Source of the DNA: Bacteroidales bacterium UBA6248
Lineage (GTDB): Bacteria; Bacteroidota; Bacteroidia; Bacteroidales; Lentimicrobiaceae
DNA length: 64,000 nt
Direction: 5' to 3'
Assembly: GCA_002441345.1 (NCBI GenBank)
Contig: DJVU01000006.1
Coordinates: 122,329-186,328 of the forward strand
The first letter of the stretch is position 1. Each line of letters opens with the position of its first letter. The translations under genes and the position numbers were made by a program. Positions 36,261 through 45,022 of the stretch are shown here, in pieces. Below the pieces are notes generated by a model. It did not search any database. It worked only from the letters and a program-made list of their open reading frames with translations, and was not told where the DNA came from.

Positions 36261-37049
36261 TTATTTCTTTCGGGAAGTGCGCCACAATAAATACAAGCCG
36301 GCAAGCACAAAGGGAATACTCAGCCATTGGCCCATATTCAGCGTCATGGTTTGTTCAAAGGCTACCTGTGGTTCCTTCAGGAATTCGATCAGGATTCTTA
36401 CACCAAAAAGTACGATGAGGAAGATGCCAAAGATAAAGCCTTCCTTCATGGTTTTATAGTTTCGTTTGTAATAGACGAGCAGGGCTGCGAAAAGGACCAG
36501 GTAGGAGAGTGCTTCATAGATCTGGGTAGGGTGACGGGGGTCGGCCTGGCCGTCGCGTACAAAAACGAAGCCCCAGGGGAGAGATGTGATGTGTCCGTAT
36601 ATCTCACTGTTCATCAGGTTACCCATACGGATAAAGAAGCCTCCGAGCGCAACTACTATTACCAGCCTGTCGAGCGTCCAGAGAAACGACTTTCCGGATT
36701 TGCGGGTAAACATCCATATAGCGATCAGGATTCCGATGGCAGCGCCATGACTGGCAAGCCCGCCTTCCCAGATTTTTAGTATGCTGATCGGATCTGCAAG
36801 GTAATCCATAGGCTGGTAAAACAGAATATGGCCGAGGCGTGCTCCGATAACTGTAGCAATAACCACATAGGTTGCAAGACTGTCGAGCAGCTTTACCGGC
36901 AGGTTTTCGCGTTTAAATACCTGTTTCTCAAGTATAATATACCCCAGGTAAAATGCCAGGGCGAAAAACAGTCCGTACCAGCGGATCTGAAGGCTGCCCA
37001 GTTTGAAAATTACCGGACTTACATCCCACATTATCTGATTCAGTATCAT
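36261..37049 (-). CDS. lgt: Prolipoprotein diacylglyceryl transferase
   Basis: A 262-residue inner-membrane enzyme with about seven helices. Family motifs: IRWYGLFFALAF near the N-terminus, GARLGHILFYQP (about residue 69), IWEGGLASHGAAIG (about 93; its His corresponds to the catalytic His) and GNLMNSEIYGH (about 141). It transfers diacylglycerol from phosphatidylglycerol to the lipobox Cys of prelipoproteins, the first step of lipoprotein maturation; the lipoprotein at 55303-55719 would be a client. An alternative start is Met7. A -7 element (TACTTTTG) lies 20 bp upstream. Confidence 0.96.
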   Translation of the reverse strand: MILNQIMWDVSPVIFKLGSLQIRWYGLFFALAFYLGYIILEKQVFKRENLPVKLLDSLATYVVIATVIGARLGHILFYQPMDYLADPISILKIWEGGLASHGAAIGILIAIWMFTRKSGKSFLWTLDRLVIVVALGGFFIRMGNLMNSEIYGHITSLPWGFVFVRDGQADPRHPTQIYEALSYLVLFAALLVYYKRNYKTMKEGFIFGIFLIVLFGVRILIEFLKEPQVAFEQTMTLNMGQWLSIPFVLAGLYLLWRTSRKK

Positions 37050-37069
37050 TTTTTAGTGTTTTGGTTTTG

Positions 37070-37077
37070 CAAAAGTA
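37070..37077 (-). promoter_or_regulatory. -7 promoter element for lgt
   Basis: Minus-strand TACTTTTG fits TAnnTTTG, ending 20 bp before the lgt ATG. No clear -33 box. Confidence 0.45.
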
Positions 37078-37113
37078 CATAATAATGCCGGAGCCTGTAA
37101 TTCGTCGCATTTA

Positions 37114-38241
37114 TTAGGGGATTCGGGTAGTTTCGAGCAGCTCCCTGCAGGTTTCGCTGCAGGCAGATGGAATGCTTCCGGGAATAATACCGGAGTATCG
37201 CCGGGCTTTCTTCAATGCACTGTTAAAAGAATCGTCTTTCCCGTCCCAGCAGGCGAAAAGGTTAAGGTCATCCATGCGCCTGGCAAGGTATTCCTGTTCG
37301 GTTTGGCCGGGAGTGGCAACGAGTACGGCTTTATTTCCTGTAAAAGCGAGATCCATTATGGTAGAATAGCCCGACCGGCTGATTACGAGTGGATTTTTTT
37401 TCAGGATTGCTCCAAAAACAGCGGCCGGAAGATGGCCGGTAATATGAATGCTGGTGCTGATTTCCAGAATTTCCGTACTGCCGGGGATACCCCGTACAAT
37501 AAGGCATTTGCAATTTGCATCCGGAAGAAGCCGCAACAGCGTTTCTTCAAAAATGCTTCGCTGTGGTTCGGGACCTGAAATGACAGCCAGGATATCGTAA
37601 GACTGTATTGGTTCTGCCGGAGGTGCCGTATGCCCGAAGCGGCTGAGCGGACCTGTGAATTTTGTATTTGGCGGCAGATCTGTCCCGTGCGATAACATCC
37701 CCGAAAGGTTATAATTTTCAGCAGAATCGGGTATCCAGACCTCCTGATACCGTTTTAATAAAAAAAGCACGCAGCGGGAGAGGAGGGATTCGGCAAATTT
37801 CAGGAAGGGAGGAGGTATAATGTTGACCTGATGCGTGATGAAAACAGAGTAAGCATGTTTTGTCCATAAACCGTAACGGTTGTCGGAGATAACAATCCCA
37901 ATGTTGTGTTTGCGAACCAGATGCCCGATGGAACGGTGTTCCCTGACTATATTGAACAGGATACGAGGCAATTGCAGCATTAGTTTAATTCCAAGCGGAA
38001 AGCTCCTGCTGTAGGTGACGTTATAGCCCGGCATCCGGATGAATTCCAGCCCGGGGAATTCGGTTCTCAGCAGTTCAAGTCCGGCTCCGCCTGCTCCGAT
38101 CATAACCCTTGCTCCGGCTTCGGAAAGGTGATGAATAATGGGTATACAGCGGGCGGCATGACCCAGTCCCCAGTCGAGCGGACAAATCAGGATTCCGGGT
38201 TTTCGGGTGTCTTTTAACTGCATAAAGCGGTTATGGTTCAT
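37114..38241 (-). CDS. MurG-like (GT28-type) glycosyltransferase
   Basis: A 375-residue GT-B protein. The N-terminal ILICPLDWGLGHAARCIPII segment is the glycine-rich GLGHAAR loop of GT28/MurG-like transferases, and IGIVISDNRYGLW follows. The C-terminal half carries the donor-site pattern (LVISRSGYSTIMDLAFTGNKAVLVATPGQ, with SGYSTIMD equivalent to the MurG G-x-x-T/S-x-x-E region). It is a common Bacteroidota family of unknown acceptor, probably acting on a lipid-linked glycan at the inner face of the membrane. The ATG at 38241 is only 1 bp from a -7 element, so translation may begin at Met7 (38223) or the mRNA may be leaderless. Confidence 0.82.
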   Translation of the reverse strand: MNHNRFMQLKDTRKPGILICPLDWGLGHAARCIPIIHHLSEAGARVMIGAGGAGLELLRTEFPGLEFIRMPGYNVTYSRSFPLGIKLMLQLPRILFNIVREHRSIGHLVRKHNIGIVISDNRYGLWTKHAYSVFITHQVNIIPPPFLKFAESLLSRCVLFLLKRYQEVWIPDSAENYNLSGMLSHGTDLPPNTKFTGPLSRFGHTAPPAEPIQSYDILAVISGPEPQRSIFEETLLRLLPDANCKCLIVRGIPGSTEILEISTSIHITGHLPAAVFGAILKKNPLVISRSGYSTIMDLAFTGNKAVLVATPGQTEQEYLARRMDDLNLFACWDGKDDSFNSALKKARRYSGIIPGSIPSACSETCRELLETTRIP

Positions 38242-38242
38242 G

Positions 38243-38250
38243 CAAACTTA
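38243..38250 (-). promoter_or_regulatory. -7 promoter element adjoining the start codon
   Basis: Minus-strand TAAGTTTG fits TAnnTTTG and is separated from the ATG at 38241 by one base, predicting transcription initiation inside the first codons. Confidence 0.4.
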
Positions 38251-38502
38251 ACAAAAATCGCCCGTTCAATCCGCTCCGAGGATAGCATATTTGCGTAAAC
38301 ACATAATACGTCGCAGGGCACGTGCCGGGAAAGATTGCCAGAATTATAAATAAGGAAAATGTTTGATGTGACCGGTATGCAACGGGAATTTATTAATTTC
38401 ACGGATTCATTTCCTTCCGGCTTTTGCCTGATGCCCGATGGCTCATTGCGTTGCAAAACAATCAATTGAACTTTTTATTTACATAATTGCTCTGACTGCT
38501 AT

Positions 38503-39609
38503 ATGTACGCTGATGAACTCGTTTATCAAATTGCGCTTACCCTGTTGCCGGGCGTGGGTGATATAAATGCCCGCAAACTCGTTTCACATACAGGCAGTGC
38601 TGCGGCTGTTTTTCATGAAAAAGCAGGTAGTTTGCTTCGCATACCCGGTATGGGACAGCAAACGGTTGATCTTATACTATCCGGCAGAAATGTTGTTGAC
38701 CGTGCGGCTGAGGAGCTGGAGTTTATAAAGAAACACGATGTAAATGCCTTGTTTTTTACCGGGAGTGATTATCCCGCACGGCTCAGGCATTGCATCGACA
38801 GTCCGGTAATGCTTTATTTTATTGGTAATGCAAACCTGAATGCGCCCAGGATAGTCAGTATTGTGGGAACCAGAAAGGCAACCGAATACGGGAGGGAGAT
38901 GTGCCGGAGCCTGATTGCCGGATTAAAGGAGCTGGATGTACTGGTGGTGAGCGGACTGGCTTACGGTATTGATACCCGGGCGCACAAAGTGGCACTTGAT
39001 GAGGGGCTGATGACGGTTGGAGTGCTTGCGCATGGCCTCGACAGAGTATATCCGCCTGCCAACGAAATGCTTGCCCGGCGAATGCTGCATCAGGGCGGGC
39101 TGTTGACCGAGTTTATGAATGGTACCATTCCCGATCGGGAGAACTTCCCGAAGCGAAACCGCATTATTGCAGGACTTGCAGATGCAACCATCGTTGTTGA
39201 AGCCGGAGCAAAAGGCGGAGCCCTTATTACGGCAGATATTGCAAATTCATACAACAGGGATGTGTTTGCAGTACCCGGAAGAGTAGGCGACCAGTTTTCG
39301 GAAGGATGTAATAATCTGATTAAAACGAACAGGGCGGCATTGGTTCAATCAGCAGCAGATGTAATGTACATTATGGGTTGGGATTCTCCCCCTGTGCCTG
39401 CTGCAGGTATTCAGCGCAATCTGTTTGTTCAATTGTCGCCCGATGAAGAGGCTGTAACAGCCATCCTTAAAGAATACGGGGAATGCAGTATGGATAAAAT
39501 TTGTCTCAGCACCGGTATCCAGCCCAGTAAAGTAGCAGCTGCTTTACTTAATCTTGAATTTGAAGGAATGGTAAAAAGCCTCCCCGGTAAGATCTATCGC
39601 TTATTCTGA
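38503..39609 (+). CDS. dprA: DNA-processing protein DprA
   Basis: A 368-residue DprA/Smf protein. Order: N-terminal helix-hairpin-helix region (LTLLPGVGDINARKLV), the Rossmann-like core with GTRKATEYG (about 125), VSGLAYGIDTRAHKVALD (about 148), FPKRNRIIAGLADATIVVEA (about 211) and a GALITADIA stretch, and a C-terminal winged-helix remnant (TGIQPSKVAAALLNLE). It binds incoming single-stranded DNA and loads RecA during natural transformation (family knowledge). DprA is widespread even in bacteria not known to be competent. Its last 9 bp overlap the convergent PrsW-like gene. Confidence 0.95.
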   Translation: MYADELVYQIALTLLPGVGDINARKLVSHTGSAAAVFHEKAGSLLRIPGMGQQTVDLILSGRNVVDRAAEELEFIKKHDVNALFFTGSDYPARLRHCIDSPVMLYFIGNANLNAPRIVSIVGTRKATEYGREMCRSLIAGLKELDVLVVSGLAYGIDTRAHKVALDEGLMTVGVLAHGLDRVYPPANEMLARRMLHQGGLLTEFMNGTIPDRENFPKRNRIIAGLADATIVVEAGAKGGALITADIANSYNRDVFAVPGRVGDQFSEGCNNLIKTNRAALVQSAADVMYIMGWDSPPVPAAGIQRNLFVQLSPDEEAVTAILKEYGECSMDKICLSTGIQPSKVAAALLNLEFEGMVKSLPGKIYRLF

Positions 39610-40263
39610 ACCGGATTTAATCATCAGACTGCGGCCCATAAGAATGAAGGAAATCAGCAAAGTGCCTCCCATAAAAACGGCAAAGAAAAACATATCGTTG
39701 CCCTGAAGGGTAAAGCGGTAAATTCCGTGAAAAAATGTTGCTGCAAACAGCCCGGTCATAGAGTCGATAAAGCGGTTGTTTCTCACTTTTCCCATTCCGG
39801 TGAAGAAGCCCAGAATAACGGCAAGCATAACCGTCATAAATCCAAATGTAATTCCGTATAAACCGAGGCAACAGTTCTGATCGCCGTAAAACACAATAAA
39901 TGGTGAATAAAGCGTGCTTAATCCCAGGCCGATGGCTGCAGTATAAATGATGCCGTCAGTTGTTCCCTTGAAAAGTTTACTTCGCATGATGCTGAAATGA
40001 AGCAGCAGAAATTTGCCGGCTTCATGAACAAAAGCAACGAAAACAAAGGAATATACTACGATTCTGCGCAAACTTCTGCCTCCGTCGATGTTCAGGTAAC
40101 GGGCCAGGAATTCGGCCAGAATTACCGGAATAAAAAGCAGAATGCCATAAATGAATGCCCTGAAAAATAATCTGAAATCCCCGTTGGGATATTTGAAACG
40201 CAAATAAAGAAATAACAGCAGGAATATGACGGGAGAGATCAATAATCCGATAATCTTTTCCAT
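39601..40263 (-). CDS. PrsW-like membrane protein with altered active-site motif
   Basis: A 220-residue polytopic protein with about seven helices, starting MEKIIGLLIS at 40263; a frame to 40359 adds a non-hydrophobic extension I reject. The spacing resembles PrsW intramembrane metalloproteases: H80-E81-x-x-K84 (VHEAGKF) stands where PrsW has EExxK, DGIIYTAAIGLGLSTLY stands where PrsW has a DGxxYGxxxGxGFA(x)xE block, and a late His occurs in TFFHGIYRF. The first Glu is His and the later Glu is missing, so protease activity is doubtful. Function unknown. Tail-to-tail overlap of 9 bp with dprA. Confidence 0.6.
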   Translation of the reverse strand: MEKIIGLLISPVIFLLLFLYLRFKYPNGDFRLFFRAFIYGILLFIPVILAEFLARYLNIDGGRSLRRIVVYSFVFVAFVHEAGKFLLLHFSIMRSKLFKGTTDGIIYTAAIGLGLSTLYSPFIVFYGDQNCCLGLYGITFGFMTVMLAVILGFFTGMGKVRNNRFIDSMTGLFAATFFHGIYRFTLQGNDMFFFAVFMGGTLLISFILMGRSLMIKSGSE

Positions 40264-40710
40264 TTCTGACCAGTTTATGTAATAAAAAGAGAAGTATAAG
40301 ACACTATGGTTATAAAGCGTATCCTGATGAATTTCTAACCAAAACCAGATCGTGACCACGGGAAGCGTTCATGCCCGGTTCTGCATCAAAGAGCAAATAT
40401 AGGGAGATAAAAGCATTTTATATTCTTACCCGCATATTTTTCTTAATTTGATATAACGGAATCGCGATGGTTTTTGAAAATATTATCGCTTTGAAATTTG
40501 TGTTAATACGCTGAAAGTGTTGACAGTGAATATGAATTGAATATTTGATGTGTTCTTAATTGTTCAGGGAAGTTATTCAGTTTTTTTCAATACCGGTAGT
40601 AGGGAGTGGTTGCATTTATAAACCCTGCGATGGCGCGGAGAACCGATTTTATTACTTTTGCATTAGTCCGGCAGGATATACCAGGGCCGGACGATATATA
40701 ACGACAGTCT
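40264..40710. other. Divergent intergenic region between the PrsW-like gene and rsgA
   Basis: 447 bp, strongly AT-rich, no gene. Possible promoters: minus-strand TATATTTG at 40394-40401 (toward the PrsW-like gene, about 130 bp away) and plus-strand TACTTTTG at 40653-40660 (toward rsgA). Nothing else recognised. Confidence 0.4.
40653..40660 (+). promoter_or_regulatory. -7 promoter element for the rsgA operon
   Basis: TACTTTTG fits TAnnTTTG, ending 50 bp before the rsgA ATG. No -33 box at standard spacing. Confidence 0.45.
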
Positions 40711-41652
40711 ATGAAGGTTAGCAGCGGTGTTGTTGTCAGATCGACCGGAAGCTGGTGCACTGTTATGACACCCGGAGGTTCGCTTGTGGAATGTAAGCTG
40801 AAGGGCAACTTCCGGATTAAGGGAATCCGGTCAACCAACCCGGTGGCTGTGGGCGACAATGTTGAATTTACCTTTGAAACCGACCGGTCATACGGACTAA
40901 TCCATACTATTGCCGACCGGTACAATTTTATTGTCCGGAAGGCTACCAGGCTTTCCAAACAGTCGCATATCATTGCTGCAAACATCGATCAGGCAGTGGT
41001 AATGGTTACGCTTTCAAAACCGAGAACATCCACCGGTTTTATCGATCGTTTTCTGGTGACAGCCGAAGCCTATCACATCCCCGGAGCATTGATTTTTAAC
41101 AAATGCGACATCTATACATTAGCTGAAAATCAGCAGCTTGAGAAACTGATGAAGCTGTACTCCTCGCTGGGTTACCTCTGCATTCGGACTTCCGCGCTTG
41201 AGGGTTCCGGACTTGAGGAGGTTAAGAACCTTTTCAGGGATAAGGTGAGTCTTATCAGCGGACATTCGGGAGTGGGCAAAACCGCACTTATCAATGCGAT
41301 TGAACCTGGTCTGATGCGCAAAGTCGGCGCTATCTCCGACTATCACAGCAAAGGAAAGCATACCACTACCTTTGCTGAAATGCTTCCGCTCGGTTTTGGC
41401 GGCTTTGTGATCGATACCCCTGGCATTAAGGAATTCGGACTGGTTCATTTTGACAAACAGGAGGTGGCAGAACGTTTTCCCGAAATGCGCGGTTTGATGC
41501 ACGAATGCCAGTTCAATAATTGCACCCACATCCATGAACCGGGATGTGCAGTGAAAAAGGCACTTGCAAAAGGCGGGATTGATGCCGGAAGGTATTCGAA
41601 TTACATCAGTATCGTCAACGATGAGTATTTCGAAGAAAGCGAATGGGATTGA
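40711..41652 (+). CDS. rsgA: Small ribosomal subunit biogenesis GTPase RsgA
   Basis: A 313-residue circularly permuted GTPase: N-terminal OB fold (about 1-75), then permuted G motifs with NKCD (about 130), G1 GHSGVGKT (about 184-191) and DTPG (about 233), and a C-terminal zinc-binding domain with ECQFNNCTHIHEPGC (the Cys/Cys/His/Cys ligands). RsgA (YjeQ) checks late 30S subunit maturation. First gene of a tight trio: dtd begins 31 bp after its stop, and a small membrane protein follows. Confidence 0.96.
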   Translation: MKVSSGVVVRSTGSWCTVMTPGGSLVECKLKGNFRIKGIRSTNPVAVGDNVEFTFETDRSYGLIHTIADRYNFIVRKATRLSKQSHIIAANIDQAVVMVTLSKPRTSTGFIDRFLVTAEAYHIPGALIFNKCDIYTLAENQQLEKLMKLYSSLGYLCIRTSALEGSGLEEVKNLFRDKVSLISGHSGVGKTALINAIEPGLMRKVGAISDYHSKGKHTTTFAEMLPLGFGGFVIDTPGIKEFGLVHFDKQEVAERFPEMRGLMHECQFNNCTHIHEPGCAVKKALAKGGIDAGRYSNYISIVNDEYFEESEWD

Positions 41653-41683
41653 GCATTGCTTTATAAATTAAACGTGTGACCGT

Positions 41684-42136
41684 ATGCGGCTTGTAATACA
41701 GCGGGTGAGCAGGGCTTCGGTGAACAGCCCCGGATTTGAAACGGCTTCTGTCGGGAAAGGGATGCTGATACTCACCGGAATTGAGGAAAACGATACCATA
41801 GAGGATGCAGAATGGCTGGCAGGAAAGGTAGCCAGGTTGCGGATTTTTGCCGACTCCATGGGTGTGATGAACCTTTCGGTTGGCGAAATAGGAGGAAGTA
41901 TACTGGTTGTCAGCCAATTTACACTTCATGCCAGTACCAGGAAAGGGAATCGGCCATCGTATATACGTGCTGCCAGGCCTGAAACCGCGGTTCCGCTGTT
42001 TGAGTCGTTTGTTCGATTGCTTAAAGAAACTACAGGGCTAACCGTTGAAACCGGATGGTTCGGTGCTATGATGCAGGTGGAACTGGTTAACGACGGCCCC
42101 GTGACAATTATAATTGATTCTAAAATCAGGGAATAG
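41684..42136 (+). CDS. dtd: D-aminoacyl-tRNA deacylase
   Basis: A 150-residue Dtd: starts MRLVIQRVSRASV and contains SQFTL (about residue 78) and the Gly-Pro motif NDGPVTI near the C-terminus, which together form the chirality-checking active site. It hydrolyses D-amino acids (and Gly mischarged on tRNA-Ala) from tRNA. Cytoplasmic, family length. It lies in the rsgA-dtd-small membrane protein operon. Confidence 0.95.
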   Translation: MRLVIQRVSRASVNSPGFETASVGKGMLILTGIEENDTIEDAEWLAGKVARLRIFADSMGVMNLSVGEIGGSILVVSQFTLHASTRKGNRPSYIRAARPETAVPLFESFVRLLKETTGLTVETGWFGAMMQVELVNDGPVTIIIDSKIRE

Positions 42137-42161
42137 AACCAAATCTTTAAATGAAACCGCT

Positions 42162-42353
42162 ATGAGTAAACGAAAGATTTTCGATGTTGTGTTTATTCTT
42201 ATTGCTTTCGGCATTTACGTGGTTATTCTGAATGTTGACAAACAGATCGACAGTTGCAATATAGTTTCAAGAAATATCTGGATCCCGCTGGTACTTGCTT
42301 ATTATGCCGGCAGATTTGTATCCTTGTATGCTGGCGTGAAGAAGAGTGAATAA
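42162..42353 (+). CDS. Small two-helix membrane protein, unknown
   Basis: 63 residues from the ATG at 42162 (MSKRKIFDVVFILIAFGIYVVIL); a longer frame overlaps the end of dtd and lacks support. Two predicted transmembrane helices (about 7-25 and 39-56) are joined by a short polar loop (NVDKQIDSCNIVSRN). No family recognised. It lies 25 bp after dtd and directly before a terminator, so it is probably transcribed with rsgA-dtd. Confidence 0.6.
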   Translation: MSKRKIFDVVFILIAFGIYVVILNVDKQIDSCNIVSRNIWIPLVLAYYAGRFVSLYAGVKKSE

Positions 42354-42383
42354 GCAGATTGCAGAAACCATTCTGATTTATAC

Positions 42384-42425
42384 AAAAACGGCTAAGTTCT
42401 TTAATAAAGTGACTTAGCCGTTTTT
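42384..42425. terminator. Bidirectional terminator between the rsgA operon and the TonB receptor gene
   Basis: Perfect 14-bp inverted repeat AAAAACGGCTAAGT / ACTTAGCCGTTTTT with a 14-nt loop that can form a further CTTT/AAAG pairing. A and T tracts serve both strands; the convergent gene ends at 42444. Confidence 0.93.
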
Positions 42426-42443
42426 GCAGTATAATCCGAAGGA

Positions 42444-44774
42444 TCAGAAGCTCATATTCAGACCAAAGCTGGGCATAACCGGGAGCTGGTATACTTTGTC
42501 ACCGGTAACGCGGTTGACGTAGAAAATGTTGTCGCGGTTGTATATATTGGTAACGCTGAGATTTGATTCAAGCAGTCCTTTTTTGCCCACCTTGAAGCGT
42601 TTTGTAAGGCTGAGGTCGAGGCGGTGGTAATACGGAAGACGGGCAGCGTTGTAATCGGCATACAGGATTCCCAGTTCGCCGTTTTCAACGATATAAGTAG
42701 AGCCTGTGCCCTGTTCGAAAGTAAGTTCCTCAAAGAAACCCTGTGTCTGCGTAAAAGGGAAGCCCGATCCTAAATTCCAGCGGGCATTAAGTTCCCAGTC
42801 GAGTTCTTCTCCGAAACGATAGGAGCTGACCAGGTTAACGTTATGGCGGCGGTCGTAGTGCGGCACATACGAACTGATGCCGTCGAAGCGGTTTACCCAT
42901 GCCAGGGAGTACACCGCCCAGAAGTAAATTTTTCGTTCATCGTATTTAAAACTGACGTCGAAGCCGTTGGCATCGCCGTTCTCGATGATAAAATCCTTGC
43001 GGAGGTTTTCAGGTTTAAAACTGGGGCTGGTGGGGTCGTTGTACGGGTCAATGTCGTCGAAAACCTTGTTGCGGTTGATGTTGGTGAGCTGTGAGAAGTT
43101 CTTGTAGTACACTTCCACGTTTACGCTGACTCTGGGCAGAGGGTCAATTTCCGCACCCAGGATGATATGTTCAGCTTTTTGCAGCTTGTGACCGACTTTT
43201 CTTCCGTCAAATTTTTCCGGCAGGTTGGCGGAGCCGGAAAGGAAGCCGTAGAAGAGGTTTACCACATCCCGGTCGGAATTGGCGCTGATCAGGTTTTGCG
43301 AATAGAGTCCGGCAGCCATCTTCATCCTGAAGTTATCGGTGAAGTTGTATTTCATCGCCAGTCTTGGTTCGGGCGAGAAGTTGCCGAGCGAAGCATAGTA
43401 CTGTATCCTGAACCCGGGTTCAAACAGCAGTTTGCCCCTGTTCATTTTGTATTTGATGAAACCGGCGATTTCGGTGGTGTTTTCCACCTGGCTGATGCGC
43501 CTTCCGATGGAATTGTAGAAATCGAATACGGTTTTGAATCCAAGACCTTCGAGTCCGTATTTTATCTCATCTTTTCCGAGAAAATAGGTAAATCCCAGTC
43601 CCAGGTTAAATCCGTTGATTTCGCTGGAGCGCGATGGGAGAGATCCTTCTTCCATGGTGATGTAATAAGATGAATAGGCTATGTTTCCTTCGAGCAGAAC
43701 GGGGTTGTTTCCGGGGATAACCACAAAGTTGGCTCCGCCTCCTGCAGCATCCCACTGATAGGTGGCCATGTTTGTATAGTCAACCTTATCTTTAAAATTG
43801 AATCCGTAGAAATTGACTTTGGATCCATTGGAGGCATTTATGGAAATTTTTCCGTAAATGTCGGTATAGTTAAAGGGCAGTCCGGTTGAATCAATGTATT
43901 TATAGAACAGGTCGGATGTTTGTTTCAGATAGGAATTTTTAGCGGAGATCAAAAACGATACACTTCCCGATCCGTCTTCGGTTTGTTTTTTCAGGGGGCC
44001 TTCGAGCATCAGTTTAGCACCGAACGTACTGGCTCCGAATTTGCCGGCCAGATGTTTTTTGTTTCCGTCGCGGGTTGTAAGATCCATAACCGACGAAATA
44101 CGGCCTCCGTACTGTGCATTAAAGCCTCCGGTGTATATATCGGCATTCCGGAGTATTTCCGTATCAAAAACAGAGAAAAGCCCGATGGAGTGGAACGGAT
44201 TGTAAACGATCATTCCGTCGAGCAGCACTTTATTTTGTATGGGTGAGCCTCCGCGGATGTAGAGTTGCCCACCCTGGTCGCCTGTAAAGATAACACCGGG
44301 CAGAACCTGCAGATACTGAGCCAGGTCGGGCTGCCCGCCAATGGTCGGGATCCGGCTGATTTGCTTGGGGGTAAGTTTTATCACCGAGGTGCGGGTGTCG
44401 CTCCGCGCTTCTTCGCGTTCGGCTGTAACCTGCACGGCTCCAAGTGTCACGGCCGACTGGTCGAGGAACAGTTTCTTTGTAAGTACAGTGTTGCCTTTAA
44501 TGGTAACCTGTTCGCGCAGGGTGTCGTATCCCATGTAGGTTACCATAAGGGTGTAATTCCCGTCAGGGATTCTTGTAATGGTAAAATAGCCGTTTACGTC
44601 GGTGGCAGCCCCGTATGTGGTTTTGTAAAGATAAACGTTGGTGAAAATTACCGGTTCACCGGTCTCTTTTTCATAGACAAATCCGCGAATTGTCCCGTTT
44701 TGTGCATTCAGGCTGACGCTTCCTGCCAGTAGAATTGTTAAGGCTATGGAAATCGTTTTGTAAAAGGTTCGCAT
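42444..44774 (-). CDS. TonB-dependent outer-membrane receptor with carboxypeptidase-like N-terminal domain
   Basis: 776 residues from the ATG at 44774: signal peptide (TFYKTISIALTILLAGSVSLNAQ), CarboxypepD_reg-like domain (about 25-110: GTIRGFVYEKETGEPVIF, YGAATDVNGYFTITRI), TonB plug (about 125-230: LAQYLQVLPGVIFTGDQGGQ, LYIRGGSPIQNKVLLDGMIV), and a beta-barrel ending PSFGLNMSF with terminal Phe. In-frame ATG at 44792 is possible. It imports an unknown ligand. No SusD partner, regulator or enzyme is adjacent, so substrate cannot be guessed. It differs clearly from the receptor at 23042. Confidence 0.92.
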   Translation of the reverse strand: MRTFYKTISIALTILLAGSVSLNAQNGTIRGFVYEKETGEPVIFTNVYLYKTTYGAATDVNGYFTITRIPDGNYTLMVTYMGYDTLREQVTIKGNTVLTKKLFLDQSAVTLGAVQVTAEREEARSDTRTSVIKLTPKQISRIPTIGGQPDLAQYLQVLPGVIFTGDQGGQLYIRGGSPIQNKVLLDGMIVYNPFHSIGLFSVFDTEILRNADIYTGGFNAQYGGRISSVMDLTTRDGNKKHLAGKFGASTFGAKLMLEGPLKKQTEDGSGSVSFLISAKNSYLKQTSDLFYKYIDSTGLPFNYTDIYGKISINASNGSKVNFYGFNFKDKVDYTNMATYQWDAAGGGANFVVIPGNNPVLLEGNIAYSSYYITMEEGSLPSRSSEINGFNLGLGFTYFLGKDEIKYGLEGLGFKTVFDFYNSIGRRISQVENTTEIAGFIKYKMNRGKLLFEPGFRIQYYASLGNFSPEPRLAMKYNFTDNFRMKMAAGLYSQNLISANSDRDVVNLFYGFLSGSANLPEKFDGRKVGHKLQKAEHIILGAEIDPLPRVSVNVEVYYKNFSQLTNINRNKVFDDIDPYNDPTSPSFKPENLRKDFIIENGDANGFDVSFKYDERKIYFWAVYSLAWVNRFDGISSYVPHYDRRHNVNLVSSYRFGEELDWELNARWNLGSGFPFTQTQGFFEELTFEQGTGSTYIVENGELGILYADYNAARLPYYHRLDLSLTKRFKVGKKGLLESNLSVTNIYNRDNIFYVNRVTGDKVYQLPVMPSFGLNMSF

Positions 44775-45022
44775 GAGAACGTTATTAAGCAAATTGAGTG
44801 ATTTACCCGGAGGTGTTATGCGTTTCCGGGCTCCCGGACAGCGGCTGCTTCAAATCATTACCAAATCATTTTACCCGGAATTCAACACCGCGGGCACCCG
44901 AATGCTTCAAAATTCAGTTGCTCTCCTTTTAACGCTTCTGTACGCCGGTGTCTATACTGGAAAGATACGGTTATTCAAAAACAGCCCTTTTTCGGGGTCG
45001 GACAAAAGTAGTTAATTTTTTT

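Noticed and set aside
42444..44774. Polysaccharide utilisation locus (SusC/SusD)
   Set aside because: Neither TonB receptor has a SusD-like neighbour or glycoside hydrolases, so a PUL is not claimed.
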